25,154 bases of DNA from Bacillota bacterium (GCA_023397475.1 JAEWUD010000007.1:1-25154); one strand, 5' to 3'; numbered from the stretch's first letter, positions 16,998-24,712 are shown. Translations and numbers: made by a program. Notes: generated from the letters alone by a model not told the origin.

Positions 16998-17399
16998 ATG
17001 TTGAAGAAATACAGAATTACCGTCGAAGGAAAATCCTATGAAGTTGAAGTGGACGATATGGCCGGCGGTGCGGCAGCACCTGCAGCCGCACCCGTAGCCG
17101 TCGCTCCTGCAGCGGCACCTGCCGCGCCCGCCGCACCCGCCCCGGCCGCTCCTGCTCCGGCACCGAAGGCAGCCGTCGAGGTTAAGGGTGAAGCTCTTCG
17201 TGCACCGATGCCCGGAACGATTTTGTCCGTTTCGACGGCAGTCGGAAAGAGCGTCACAAAAGGCGAAGTCCTACTTGTTCTTGAGGCGATGAAGATGGAG
17301 AATGAAATCGTCGCACATGCAGACGGAACCGTGGCTGCGATCTATGTACAGAAGGGTTCCTCCGTCAACGCCGGCGACCCGCTCGTAGCGTTTGCCTGA
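16998..17399 (+). CDS. Biotin carboxyl carrier protein (1.3S-like)
   Basis: A 133-residue carrier whose biotinyl-lysine shuttles CO2 between the two carboxyltransferases. The biotinylation motif EAMKMENEI is present with the target Lys99, 34 residues from the C-terminus as in typical carriers, and RAPMPGTI opens the lipoyl/biotinyl domain. The N-terminal ~20 residues (KKYRITVEGKSYEVEVDD) match the start of oxaloacetate and methylmalonyl-CoA decarboxylase gamma/1.3S subunits, not AccB. A flexible linker made almost only of Ala and Pro covers about residues 25-56. GGAGG precedes the ATG. It lies between the 12S-like and 5S-like genes, which supports a dedicated complex. Confidence 0.94.
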   Translation: MLKKYRITVEGKSYEVEVDDMAGGAAAPAAAPVAVAPAAAPAAPAAPAPAAPAPAPKAAVEVKGEALRAPMPGTILSVSTAVGKSVTKGEVLLVLEAMKMENEIVAHADGTVAAIYVQKGSSVNAGDPLVAFA

Positions 17400-17425
17400 G
17401 CGAGGCAGAAAGGATTTGACGAACT

Positions 17426-18817
17426 ATGGTTAAGATAACGGAAACGATCCTTAGAGATGCGCATCAGTCATTGGCCGCAACTCGTATGACTTTTGCGGAG
17501 ATGGAGCCGATGCTTCATGATCTAGATAAGGTCGGTTATAACGCTTTGGAATGCTGGGGCGGAGCGACCTTCGATTCTTGCGTCCGCTTCCTGAACGAAG
17601 ATCCGTGGGAGCGCTTACGGAAGATCCGAGCAGCATGCCCGAATACGAATCTTCAGATGCTGCTGCGCGGTCAGAATCTTCTCGGGTATAAGCACTACGC
17701 CGACGATGTCGTCGATTATTTTGTGGCGAGATCCGTAGCGAACGGCATCAATATCATGCGTATTTTCGATGCGCTGAATGATTATCGCAACATTGAACGT
17801 GCGATGAAGGCATGCCGTAAAGAAGGCGGTCACGCTCAGGCGGCCATCGCCTACACGACCAGCCCATATCACAATAACGAGAAGTTTGCCGCCGATGCGA
17901 AGCGTCTCGAGGAGATGGGAGCGGATTCCATCTGCATCAAGGATATGTCGGGGCTTCTCCTGCCATACGCTGCGTATGACCTGATCAGCACGATTAAGAA
18001 GGCAACGTCACTCCCGATTGAGATTCATTCACATTACACGTCCGGTGTTGCATCGATGATGTATCTGAAGGCGATTGAGGCGGGTGTTGATATCATCGAT
18101 TGCGCGCTTTCTCCGCTGGCTCTCGGTACATCGCAGCCCGCGACCGAACCAATGGTCGCAAGTCTCAACGGCACACAGTATGATACGGGACTTGACCTGA
18201 ATCTCTTGTCCTCCATCAGCAGCTATGCGTCGACGATTCGCGAGAAGTGGATTGCATCGGGCTTGATTGATACCAAGGTGCTCGGAGTCGATGTCAATGC
18301 GCTCAAGTATCAGGTTCCGGGCGGAATGCTCAGCAATCTCGTCTCCCAGCTTAAACAAGCCGGTAAAGAAGACAGCTTACTGCAAGTGCTGGAAGAAGTC
18401 CCGCGCGTTCGCGAAGACTTCGGATTCCCGCCTCTCGTAACGCCGTCTTCACAGATCGTCGGAACTCAGGCGGTAATGAATGTTGTTACCGGAGAACGCT
18501 ATAAGATGGTCCCGAAAGAATCGAAGGCAGTCGTCAAAGGCGAGTACGGAGCAACGCCCGCCGCGATCTCGCCGGAGATTATGAAGAAGATTCTCGGCGA
18601 CGAGACCCCGATCACGCATCGTCCCGCCGATGACATCGAGCCGGAACTTGAAAAGGTCAAGGGACAGATGGCCTTCTATCTGGAACAGCCCGAAGATGTT
18701 CTGACATGGGCGATGTTCCCGCAGGTTGCGGAAAAGTATTTCAAGAAGAGATATGACGAACATCATCAGATCGACACGGCGATTGGAAGCGCGGATCAAG
18801 CTTATCAGCCGGTATAA
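17426..18817 (+). CDS. oadA: OadA / 5S-type carboxyltransferase subunit (oxaloacetate/pyruvate side)
   Basis: A 463-residue TIM-barrel carboxyltransferase of the HMGL-like plus PYC_OADA type, acting between carboxybiotin and pyruvate/oxaloacetate. Metal site and carbamylated lysine are intact: Asp11 in RDAHQS, Lys172 in IKDMSG, and His201/His203 in HSHYTSG. SPLALGTSQPATE and the C-terminal VREDFGFPPLVTPSSQIVGT are family hallmarks. There is no C-terminal biotin domain; the carrier is the separate gene just upstream. The soluble three-part set (12S-like, 1.3S-like, 5S-like) resembles propionibacterial methylmalonyl-CoA:pyruvate transcarboxylase; a Na+-pumping decarboxylase would also need OadB or MmdB, not seen here. 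AAAGGA lies about 12 bases ahead of the ATG, slightly far. A strong terminator follows. Confidence 0.93.
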   Translation: MVKITETILRDAHQSLAATRMTFAEMEPMLHDLDKVGYNALECWGGATFDSCVRFLNEDPWERLRKIRAACPNTNLQMLLRGQNLLGYKHYADDVVDYFVARSVANGINIMRIFDALNDYRNIERAMKACRKEGGHAQAAIAYTTSPYHNNEKFAADAKRLEEMGADSICIKDMSGLLLPYAAYDLISTIKKATSLPIEIHSHYTSGVASMMYLKAIEAGVDIIDCALSPLALGTSQPATEPMVASLNGTQYDTGLDLNLLSSISSYASTIREKWIASGLIDTKVLGVDVNALKYQVPGGMLSNLVSQLKQAGKEDSLLQVLEEVPRVREDFGFPPLVTPSSQIVGTQAVMNVVTGERYKMVPKESKAVVKGEYGATPAAISPEIMKKILGDETPITHRPADDIEPELEKVKGQMAFYLEQPEDVLTWAMFPQVAEKYFKKRYDEHHQIDTAIGSADQAYQPV

Positions 18818-18835
18818 TTCAAATAGGTTCCAACA

Positions 18836-18870
18836 AAATGAAAGTCTTCGCAAGAAGGCTTTCATTTTTT
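18836..18870 (+). terminator. Rho-independent terminator ending the ileS-oadA operon
   Basis: A 14-bp stem with one G-U pair (18836-18849 with 18854-18867), closed by a GCAA (GNRA) tetraloop and ending in a run of six T. Confidence 0.93.
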
Positions 18871-18872
18871 CC

Positions 18873-18901
18873 CCGACAAAACCGTCGTTTGTATGTATAA
18901 T
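18873..18901 (+). promoter_or_regulatory. Promoter for the RpiR-hutP-cmk-ispH operon
   Basis: CCGACA (18873-18878), a 17-base spacer and perfect TATAAT (18896-18901), immediately after the preceding terminator. The -35 matches 4/6. Transcription would start near 18908, about 34 bases before the RpiR start. Confidence 0.6.
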
Positions 18902-18941
18902 AAGCATGTAATCCGATGCGCACACATAAAGGAGCACCGTT

Positions 18942-19859
18942 ATGCCGGACAATGATGTTGAAACAGTAGGGAACAAATATATCAGCTTAGTTGAACATAT
19001 CGAATCGGAAATGCCGAAGATGAGCAAAGGCCACAAGGCGATCGCTCGATTCATTTTGTCCGATTATGAGCGCGCCGCATATATGACGGCGGCGAAGATA
19101 GGCGAAGAAGCCGGCGTCAGCGAGTCAACGGTTGTTCGCTTCACAATGGAACTCGGATACGAAGGTTACCCGCATTTTCAACGTCTGCTTCAGGAAGAAC
19201 TTAAAGTGAAGCTGACGTCCGTTCAGCGATTGAATGCTTCCCGACGGTTTGCCAATGATGATCAGGTTCTTCAATCCATTCTGGAGAGCGACATTTCCCA
19301 CTTGAAGAGTACCCTTGAGAATATCGATCCGAAGGCTTTTCGGCTGGCTGTAGAGACGATCGTCGGTGCCAAGAGAATTTTTATCATGGGACTTCGTTCA
19401 TCGTCTCCGCTATCGTCTTTTCTCCATTTCTATTTCACTTTGTTATTTGACGATGTTCGCCACATCCACAGTAACAGTGCCAACGAGGTCTTTGAACAAA
19501 TTCTGCCGATCGGGCCGGGTGATGTCTTGATCGGTATCAGCTTCCCTCGCTACTCGGCACGGACAATTCAATCGATGCAATATGCCAGAGAACGAGGCGC
19601 CGCTGTCGTGGCGATTACCGACAAGGCGGACACGCCACTGGCCCGTCATTCGGATGTCGCACTTTTCGCAACGTCGGACATGGCTTCCTTTGTCGACTCT
19701 CTGGTTGCCCCGCTCTCCGTAATCAACGCACTGATTGTGTCTCTCGGGATGCGGAAGCGCGATCACATCGAACAGACTTTCGAAGCGCTCGAGCATCTAT
19801 GGGATGAGTATAAAGTCTACGACAAGAGCAAGGATCGCAAGTCGGATCTGCCTGTTTGA
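18942..19859 (+). CDS. RpiR-family transcriptional regulator (HTH plus SIS domain)
   Basis: A 305-residue regulator. The N-terminal RpiR-type helix-turn-helix covers about residues 25-85, with TAAKIGEEAGVSESTVVRFT as the DNA-reading part. The C-terminal SIS domain (about 130-265; RIFIMGLRSSSPLSSF, GISFPRYSARTI, AVVAITDKADTPLARHSD) normally binds a phosphosugar. No sugar gene is next to it, so its effector and targets are unclear; it leads an operon with hutP, cmk and ispH/rpsA and may control that operon. AAAGGAG precedes the ATG at 18942. The HTH and SIS arrangement and length are standard for the family. Confidence 0.95.
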   Translation: MPDNDVETVGNKYISLVEHIESEMPKMSKGHKAIARFILSDYERAAYMTAAKIGEEAGVSESTVVRFTMELGYEGYPHFQRLLQEELKVKLTSVQRLNASRRFANDDQVLQSILESDISHLKSTLENIDPKAFRLAVETIVGAKRIFIMGLRSSSPLSSFLHFYFTLLFDDVRHIHSNSANEVFEQILPIGPGDVLIGISFPRYSARTIQSMQYARERGAAVVAITDKADTPLARHSDVALFATSDMASFVDSLVAPLSVINALIVSLGMRKRDHIEQTFEALEHLWDEYKVYDKSKDRKSDLPV

Positions 19860-19886
19860 GATTTTATTGGAAAGGATCAATTGCCG

Positions 19887-20306
19887 ATGAAGGATTCGAA
19901 ACCCTTAAGTAAGATCGCCGCGTCCGCCGCGGTTCGTATGGCTCTGTCATCGTCGAGAGAAGAGGAACATGACCTCAAAGCGGTTTTTTTCGCGGATAAC
20001 ATTCGCGTGGCAGCCGTGGATTTTGGCGGTGAGTTCATCACTTCCGTCTCGAAAATCATCGAGAGAACTGTCGTTGCCGCCAAAAGAGAGGGAATCATCA
20101 CAGATACGCACAATGAGGAAGGTGCCTTGGCCGGCGCGGCGCGTGAGGCGGTTTCGCAAATCACGTCGAAAGCAATCGGTCTCAATGTCGGTGGTAAGAT
20201 TGGGATAGCCCGATTGGATGATCATATCAGCGTCTGCTGTTTTTTTGGAATCGGACTTCTTCATCTGAATGAGATTGCGATCGGTCTCGGTCACCGTGCG
20301 ATATGA
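19887..20306 (+). CDS. hutP: HutP-family RNA-binding protein
   Basis: A 139-residue protein matching the clostridial HutP family throughout: VRMALSSSREEEHDLK, VAAVDFGGEFITSVSKIIER, VVAAKREGII, HNEEGALAGAAREAVSQI, KAIGLNVGGKIGIAR and LLHLNEIAIGLGHRAI. In Bacillus subtilis HutP binds L-histidine and Mg2+ and then RNA, acting as an antiterminator of the hut operon. Here no histidine-use gene is adjacent, so its RNA target is unknown. Histidines in DTHNEEG, LLHLNE and GLGHRAI are candidate metal or ligand residues, but I could not align them with certainty to the B. subtilis sites. The ATG at 19887, 10 bases after AAAGGA, is preferred to a TTG two codons upstream. It is followed by cmk after 14 bases. 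Confidence 0.88.
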   Translation: MKDSKPLSKIAASAAVRMALSSSREEEHDLKAVFFADNIRVAAVDFGGEFITSVSKIIERTVVAAKREGIITDTHNEEGALAGAAREAVSQITSKAIGLNVGGKIGIARLDDHISVCCFFGIGLLHLNEIAIGLGHRAI

Positions 20307-20320
20307 GAGGAGTACTAGAC

Positions 20321-21007
20321 ATGGATCCATACCAAATTGCCATTGACGGACCTTCCGGTTCCGGAAAGAGTACCTTGGCGCGCTCCCTGTCGCGAATTCT
20401 CGGCATTTTGTATCTTGATACGGGTGCGATGTATCGTGCCTGCGGTCTTAAGGCGATTCGCATGGGGATTGACCCGAAGGATGAGCCCAAAGTTACCGAA
20501 ATGCTCGGATCACTGAATATTGACATTCGCTTTGTCGATGGAGAGCAACATGTTTTCCTCGACGGCGGCGATGTCTCTTCCGAGATCAGACAACCGAACG
20601 TATCCGTTGCGGCGTCAGACATTTCGTCGCTGTTTCCCGTTCGCGAGAAGATGGTCTTGATGCAAAGAAAAATTGCCGGGGAAAGAAGCGTTGTCCTTGA
20701 CGGCCGGGATATCGGATCTCATGTTCTTCCCGAAGCCAGATTCAAGTTCTTCCTGACCGCCGACCCCGGGGAACGGGCGAAGCGACGTCATGAAGAACTG
20801 ACGCTGAAAGGCATGGCCAGTACATATTCGGAAGTACTCGAAGGCATATTGTATCGGGATCGTCAGGACTCATCCCGTGCTTTCGCACCTCTTCGCAAGA
20901 TGCCGGATGCCATAGAGATCGACACGACGTACAACACTCCCGAACAGACCTTGGCCGTGATTCTTACTCACCTTGCTCCCGTGATCCAAGAAACGACGCA
21001 ATCCTAG
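20321..21007 (+). CDS. cmk: Cytidylate kinase
   Basis: A 228-residue nucleotide kinase that phosphorylates CMP and dCMP with ATP. The P-loop is GPSGSGKST (about residues 10-18), followed by YLDTGAMYRA for CMP binding, and VVLDGRDIGSHVLPEA and RRHEEL typical of Cmk. RDRQDSSRAFAPLRKMPDAI is the conserved C-terminal block. GAGAGGAG selects the ATG at 20321; an ATG at 20303 overlapping the hutP stop is less well placed. The cmk gene directly before ispH-rpsA is a well-known Firmicutes order. Confidence 0.96.
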   Translation: MDPYQIAIDGPSGSGKSTLARSLSRILGILYLDTGAMYRACGLKAIRMGIDPKDEPKVTEMLGSLNIDIRFVDGEQHVFLDGGDVSSEIRQPNVSVAASDISSLFPVREKMVLMQRKIAGERSVVLDGRDIGSHVLPEARFKFFLTADPGERAKRRHEELTLKGMASTYSEVLEGILYRDRQDSSRAFAPLRKMPDAIEIDTTYNTPEQTLAVILTHLAPVIQETTQS

Positions 21008-21016
21008 GAGACGAAT

Positions 21017-23035
21017 ATGGCACAGATCAAATTAGCAAAATCGTCCGGATTCTGTTTTGGCGTCGACCACGCGGTCAAGACGGCCTATGCTTTACTCGCA
21101 GACAAATCCAGAAAGCGCCCGATTTTTATGCTCGGAGCCATCACGCACAATGAGATTGTTGTTGCGGATCTGTTGGACAAAGGCTATCAACTTGCCGAAT
21201 CAGTTGATGAGATTTCTCCGGGCAGTGCGGTTGTCATTCGAGCTCACGGAATCAGCCCTTCGGTTCGAGAAGAACTGGAACGACTTGACTGTGATGTCAT
21301 TGATTGCACGTGTCCATTTGTTTCCAAGATTCATCGCATCGTTCACAGAGCCGGGGAAGAGGGGAAGAAGGTTCTCATTTCCGGATCCGCAGGGCATCCG
21401 GAAGTTGAAGGCATTATCGGAGAAACACCGGGCCCGATTGAGATCGTATCCCATGCGAATGACATTTTACAGATGCCGCCGGAGGATTCCGAGGTTGTTC
21501 TCGTATCACAAACAACGTTTTCCACAGAAGAATTCCATAAAATACGTGAAAACATCAAGAATAAAATTGCAAAAGCGGAGATTTTTGATACAATATGTAG
21601 TACGACGGAAAACAGGCAAAGAGAAGCGAGAGAAATTGCTTCCTCATCGGATTACATGCTCGTCATCGGTTCACGAGGCAGCTCCAATACGATGAAGCTT
21701 TTCGATATCTGCGAACGTCACTGTGCGAATACGTACCTGATCACGAATACTGACGACTTGATGAAGATCCTTCCATCTTTGGATTTGCGATCGGAGAGTG
21801 TACGAATCGGTATAACGGCAGGGGCGTCGACGCCGGAAAGCATAATCAGGGAGGTTATCCGAACAATGAGTGAGAACGAAGGAATGGCTAATCAGGAACC
21901 AATGGACATTAATTTTGGAGACTACATCGACAGTATTCCTCAGCTGAGAAAGAACGCTACTGTGAAGGGAGCGATTACTTCGGCGGATAATGAGTTTGTG
22001 TATGTCGACGTCCATGATAAGTCCGAAGGAAGGATTCCTCGTCATGAATTCGCCAGTGATCCGGATTTCGACCTTGATACCGCAATCGCGAACCATCAGG
22101 AGATCGAGGTTTATGTCAGAAGCGTTCGCAATTCTGATATGGGCAAGGAGATTCTCCTTTCCAAGGCACATGTCGACTTCGGCAAGTACAAGACACAGAT
22201 CGAAGAGGCGTATGAGAACAAGACACCGGTCATGGTTAAGATTACGAATGTCGTCAAAGACGGCGTGATCGCGACCTTCGGCGGTGTTGACATTTACATT
22301 CATCGCACACAGCTCGAGATGAACGCTGTCGACGATCTTGACGCCTACAAGGGCAAGACGATGCAGATTCTCATCACGCAGTTTGATCCGGACAAGCGCC
22401 GCCTGCGCGTATCCGGTTCGCGCCGCTCTCTTCTTCATTCACAGAGAAGAGCGAAGGCTGAAGAGGTCTGGGGTACGATTATTCCCGGAGCGGAGTACGA
22501 CGGTGTCGTCAGAAGCCTCACGGACTTTGGCGCCTTTGTCGACATCGGTGGAGTTGATGGACTCGTACACGTATCTGAGCTTTCTTGGAATCGTATTCGT
22601 CATCCTTCTGAGATTGTTAAGGTCGGCGACGTCATCCACGTATTTGTTAAGGATTTCGATCCGGAGAAGAAGCGTATTTCTCTTGGCTATAAGAAGCCCG
22701 AGGATGATCCGTATCATGATATCGAGGAGCGTTTCCCGGTAGGTTCGATCGTGCACGGTAAGGTTGTTCGTATGTTCCAGTTTGGAGCATTCGTTGAGCT
22801 CGAGCCCGGACTTGACGCACTCTGCCATGTATCCCAGATTTCGAATGTCCGACTGAATAAGCCGGATGATGTTCTCAAGGAAGGTATGGAGATTGACGCT
22901 CGCGTTCTCGAGGTCAGCAACGAGGCCAGAAGAATCAGCATCAGTATCAAGGAAGTTGAGCCGATTGACCCGGTTTATGAGGAAGAAGTTCCCGTTGTGA
23001 CGGAAGATGTTGCGACGCAGGAAGAAGAATCCTAA
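21017..23035 (+). CDS. ispH: Fused IspH (HMBPP reductase) and ribosomal protein S1-like protein
   Basis: A 672-residue two-part protein. Residues 1-284 are 4-hydroxy-3-methylbut-2-enyl diphosphate reductase, the last step of the MEP isoprenoid pathway; the 4Fe-4S ligands are Cys13 (GFCFGV), Cys99 (CTCPFV) and Cys194 (ICSTTENRQ), with GHPEVEG at about 126-132. A short linker (about 285-305) leads to four S1 RNA-binding domains at about 313-383, 402-468, 489-558 and 574-645; the third and fourth (GVVRSLTDFGAFVDI, GKVVRMFQFGAFVEL) are the best conserved. An acidic tail ends the protein. This fusion is characteristic of Clostridia. The reading frame is open across the join with no ribosome-binding site or start needed inside. 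GGAG precedes the ATG, 9 bases after cmk. A strong terminator follows. Confidence 0.96.
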   Translation: MAQIKLAKSSGFCFGVDHAVKTAYALLADKSRKRPIFMLGAITHNEIVVADLLDKGYQLAESVDEISPGSAVVIRAHGISPSVREELERLDCDVIDCTCPFVSKIHRIVHRAGEEGKKVLISGSAGHPEVEGIIGETPGPIEIVSHANDILQMPPEDSEVVLVSQTTFSTEEFHKIRENIKNKIAKAEIFDTICSTTENRQREAREIASSSDYMLVIGSRGSSNTMKLFDICERHCANTYLITNTDDLMKILPSLDLRSESVRIGITAGASTPESIIREVIRTMSENEGMANQEPMDINFGDYIDSIPQLRKNATVKGAITSADNEFVYVDVHDKSEGRIPRHEFASDPDFDLDTAIANHQEIEVYVRSVRNSDMGKEILLSKAHVDFGKYKTQIEEAYENKTPVMVKITNVVKDGVIATFGGVDIYIHRTQLEMNAVDDLDAYKGKTMQILITQFDPDKRRLRVSGSRRSLLHSQRRAKAEEVWGTIIPGAEYDGVVRSLTDFGAFVDIGGVDGLVHVSELSWNRIRHPSEIVKVGDVIHVFVKDFDPEKKRISLGYKKPEDDPYHDIEERFPVGSIVHGKVVRMFQFGAFVELEPGLDALCHVSQISNVRLNKPDDVLKEGMEIDARVLEVSNEARRISISIKEVEPIDPVYEEEVPVVTEDVATQEEES

Positions 23036-23067
23036 GTTCTGGTAACAATTTGTTCATACAATTAATG

Positions 23068-23103
23068 ACGTCCGCGTGTAACATTTATACGCGGACGTTT
23101 TTT
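23068..23103 (+). terminator. Rho-independent terminator after ispH-rpsA
   Basis: A perfect 10-bp stem (ACGTCCGCGT at 23068-23077 with ACGCGGACGT at 23089-23098) followed by a run of six T. Confidence 0.93.
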
Positions 23104-23117
23104 ATTCTCGGAAGAAA

Positions 23118-23145
23118 TTGATTAGTTTGAAATACAAAATATAAC
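23118..23145 (+). promoter_or_regulatory. Possible distal promoter for the NlpC/P60 gene
   Basis: TTGATT (23118-23123), a 16-base spacer, TATAAC (23140-23145). It overlaps the hairpin at 23134-23153 and would give a leader of about 238 bases. Confidence 0.4.
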
Positions 23146-23153
23146 TATTTTGT
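23134..23153. repeat. 8-bp perfect inverted repeat
   Basis: ACAAAATA (23134-23141), loop TAAC, TATTTTGT (23146-23153). It overlaps the -10 box of the distal promoter and has no T run, so an operator is more likely than a terminator. Confidence 0.5.
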
Positions 23154-23218
23154 CCTAGGGGGCTCGACGTCTCGTTCGAATATCTAAAAAATACCCTAGA
23201 ATATAGCGTTTTCTCAAG

Positions 23219-23255
23219 GTAACATTCTTGTGCTTGAATTTCGAACAAATGTTAC
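23219..23255. repeat. Inverted repeat GTAACATT / AATGTTAC upstream of the NlpC/P60 gene
   Basis: GTAACATT at 23219-23226 pairs with AATGTTAC at 23248-23255. The pairing extends by three more bases (TGT/ACA) if a two-base bulge is allowed. It lies 40 bases upstream of the TATAAT at 23295. Confidence 0.45.
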
Positions 23256-23294
23256 AAATTGCCGCAAAGGGTTTTCGGAACTGTTCAATTGCAC

Positions 23295-23300
23295 TATAAT
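23295..23300 (+). promoter_or_regulatory. Possible proximal -10 box for the NlpC/P60 gene
   Basis: A perfect TATAAT, about 90 bases before the ATG at 23390. The -35 region (TTTTCG at 23272-23277, 17-base spacer) is weak, so an activator or an alternative start may be involved. Confidence 0.4.
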
Positions 23301-23389
23301 TAACCCAGAATTGTGATTGGATATGATCAATTTGTTGGCAATCGAGTTTGACGTATTTGTAAACAAGACCGAGATAATCGGGAGGAACG

Positions 23390-24712
23390 ATGAACCATTT
23401 CAAGAATCGACGCAATAGAAATTCCAGAATTTTGCGTATCAAGTTATCCGGAGTATCCACATTGCGTGGAACTGCCGCGGTACTTGGTATTATTTTTGCC
23501 GTCTCTGCGATACCCTTCTTCACGGTGGGGTATTCTCAGGATGTATATCTTCAGATTCCGACGACAGCTTCAACCGAAGAACTGATGTACCTACCGGTAA
23601 GTCAAGAGATGTATGATCTTTCGAATCGCAACATTGATTCAGAAGCAGCACTCCTTGCTGTGAACAATACAGATGTTTCCGAGGGCGCGGATGAACAGCA
23701 GCTACTTTCCTTATCCGACAACGCATCTTCTGACATTCTGACCAATACGTATATCATCACCGGAGATGAGACGGAGAACGGTGTGCCGGTAGAACTTCTT
23801 GATCCCACCTTGTTTGCCGAAGACGAGACAATCGTCTATATTAATACGTCGGGCGTAAATGTTCGTTCGATTCCAGGTGTGAGCGGGGATCTGGTTACTA
23901 CACTTTCGTACGCGTCATCTGTTCTCCGTACGGGAATCGGCTCATCCTGGTCTCAGGTAACACTTGTGGATGGCCGAATCGGCTATATTCTTACGAGTTT
24001 CGTATCCACAGAGTTCATCGCGACGCCTACGCCTACGCCGACACCAACGCCGACGCCAACACCTAAACCGGCGGTTACGGAGACGAAGACCTCGGGAACG
24101 TATTATGCAGTCGGTGAGATCAATGTGCGTACCGGTCCGGGAACGGAGTACGAAGTGTTGAAGACATTATCCGCCGGATCTCCTATTGAGGTCATTGCGA
24201 AGACAAGTAACGGATGGTACCACACCGTTAAGGATACTTATGTTATGTCAAGTCTTGTTACATCCGCGGCGCCCACATCAGGCAGCGCACCCTCTTCCGC
24301 AACGCCCGCACCGTCTTCCGACACAGGAAGTTCGAATGCTTCATCCGCGGATCCTTCCTCTGATCTGGCGACGTATTGCAGGTCCTTTATCGGAGTGCCG
24401 TATGTCTACGCCGGTGCATCGAAGAACGGATTTGACTGTTCGGGATTTGTCGGTTATATCTACAGCAATAAATACAACATTTCGTTGCCGCACCGTTCGT
24501 TTGAGATCGCTACGATGGGTACCGAGGTTGCATCTTCGGATATCGCCCCCGGCGATGTTGTCTGCTATGATTTTAGCGGCGACGGAACGGTGGATCATGT
24601 TGCCATTTACATCGGTGACGGGGCGATCGTGCATGCGTCCAGCCGACGCAACTCGGTTGTTGAGGGTACTTTTAGCACGTCGAGTGTGACAACGATTCGA
24701 AGATTCCTGTAA
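23390..24712 (+). CDS. Exported SH3-domain NlpC/P60 cell-wall hydrolase
   Basis: A 440-residue secreted or membrane-anchored peptidoglycan endopeptidase. A basic N-terminal region (1-28) leads to a hydrophobic segment (about 29-48), a long signal peptide or signal anchor. Two bacterial SH3 domains follow (about 147-207, with INTSGVNVRSIPG; and 237-290, with GEINVRTGPG), joined by a Thr-Pro repeat. A Ser/Pro/Ala-rich linker (about 291-325) leads to the C-terminal NlpC/P60 domain (326-440) with catalytic Cys350 in FDCSGFV, His403 in DHVAIYIG and His415 in VHASS. The SH3 domains probably bind the wall, and the enzyme cleaves stem-peptide bonds. GGGAGG precedes the ATG. It stands alone between two terminators, after a long leader. 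Class is sure; cleavage site and timing are not. Confidence 0.94.
   Translation: MNHFKNRRNRNSRILRIKLSGVSTLRGTAAVLGIIFAVSAIPFFTVGYSQDVYLQIPTTASTEELMYLPVSQEMYDLSNRNIDSEAALLAVNNTDVSEGADEQQLLSLSDNASSDILTNTYIITGDETENGVPVELLDPTLFAEDETIVYINTSGVNVRSIPGVSGDLVTTLSYASSVLRTGIGSSWSQVTLVDGRIGYILTSFVSTEFIATPTPTPTPTPTPTPKPAVTETKTSGTYYAVGEINVRTGPGTEYEVLKTLSAGSPIEVIAKTSNGWYHTVKDTYVMSSLVTSAAPTSGSAPSSATPAPSSDTGSSNASSADPSSDLATYCRSFIGVPYVYAGASKNGFDCSGFVGYIYSNKYNISLPHRSFEIATMGTEVASSDIAPGDVVCYDFSGDGTVDHVAIYIGDGAIVHASSRRNSVVEGTFSTSSVTTIRRFL
24023..24064 (+). repeat. Thr-Pro codon repeat (seven TP units)
   Basis: Seven consecutive Thr-Pro dipeptides (residues 212-225) link the two SH3 domains. The underlying DNA is a near-perfect 6-base repeat with varied third positions (ACGCCT, ACGCCG, ACACCA), a site prone to length change. 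Confidence 0.85.

Larger units (their letters stand above)
23104..23389. other. Long non-coding region before the NlpC/P60 gene, rich in inverted repeats
   Basis: About 286 bases with no convincing gene. It holds two possible promoters and four inverted-repeat pairs: ACAAAATA/TATTTTGT (23134-23153), CTAGGG/CCCTAG (23155-23160 and 23194-23199), GTTCGAA/TTCGAAC (23174-23180 and 23240-23246) and GTAACATT/AATGTTAC (23219-23255). If transcription starts near 23152 most of this would be a folded leader; if it starts near 23307 it is upstream control DNA. I did not find the conserved blocks of the c-di-AMP (ydaO) riboswitch, which often precedes such hydrolases. Confidence 0.5.

Noticed and set aside
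21671..22438. Minus-strand open frame of 255 codons inside ispH-rpsA
   Set aside because: It lies wholly antisense to a gene with clear domains; its translation looks like a shadow with no motif of its own.
23104..23389. c-di-AMP (ydaO/yuaA) riboswitch before the NlpC/P60 gene
   Set aside because: The conserved blocks (such as the GGGGGACCC and GGGGTGAATC types) are not present on the plus strand.
23155..23523. Minus-strand open frame of 122 codons in the gap before the NlpC/P60 gene
   Set aside because: It overlaps the start of the well-supported hydrolase gene, lacks a good ribosome-binding site and has no recognisable family features.
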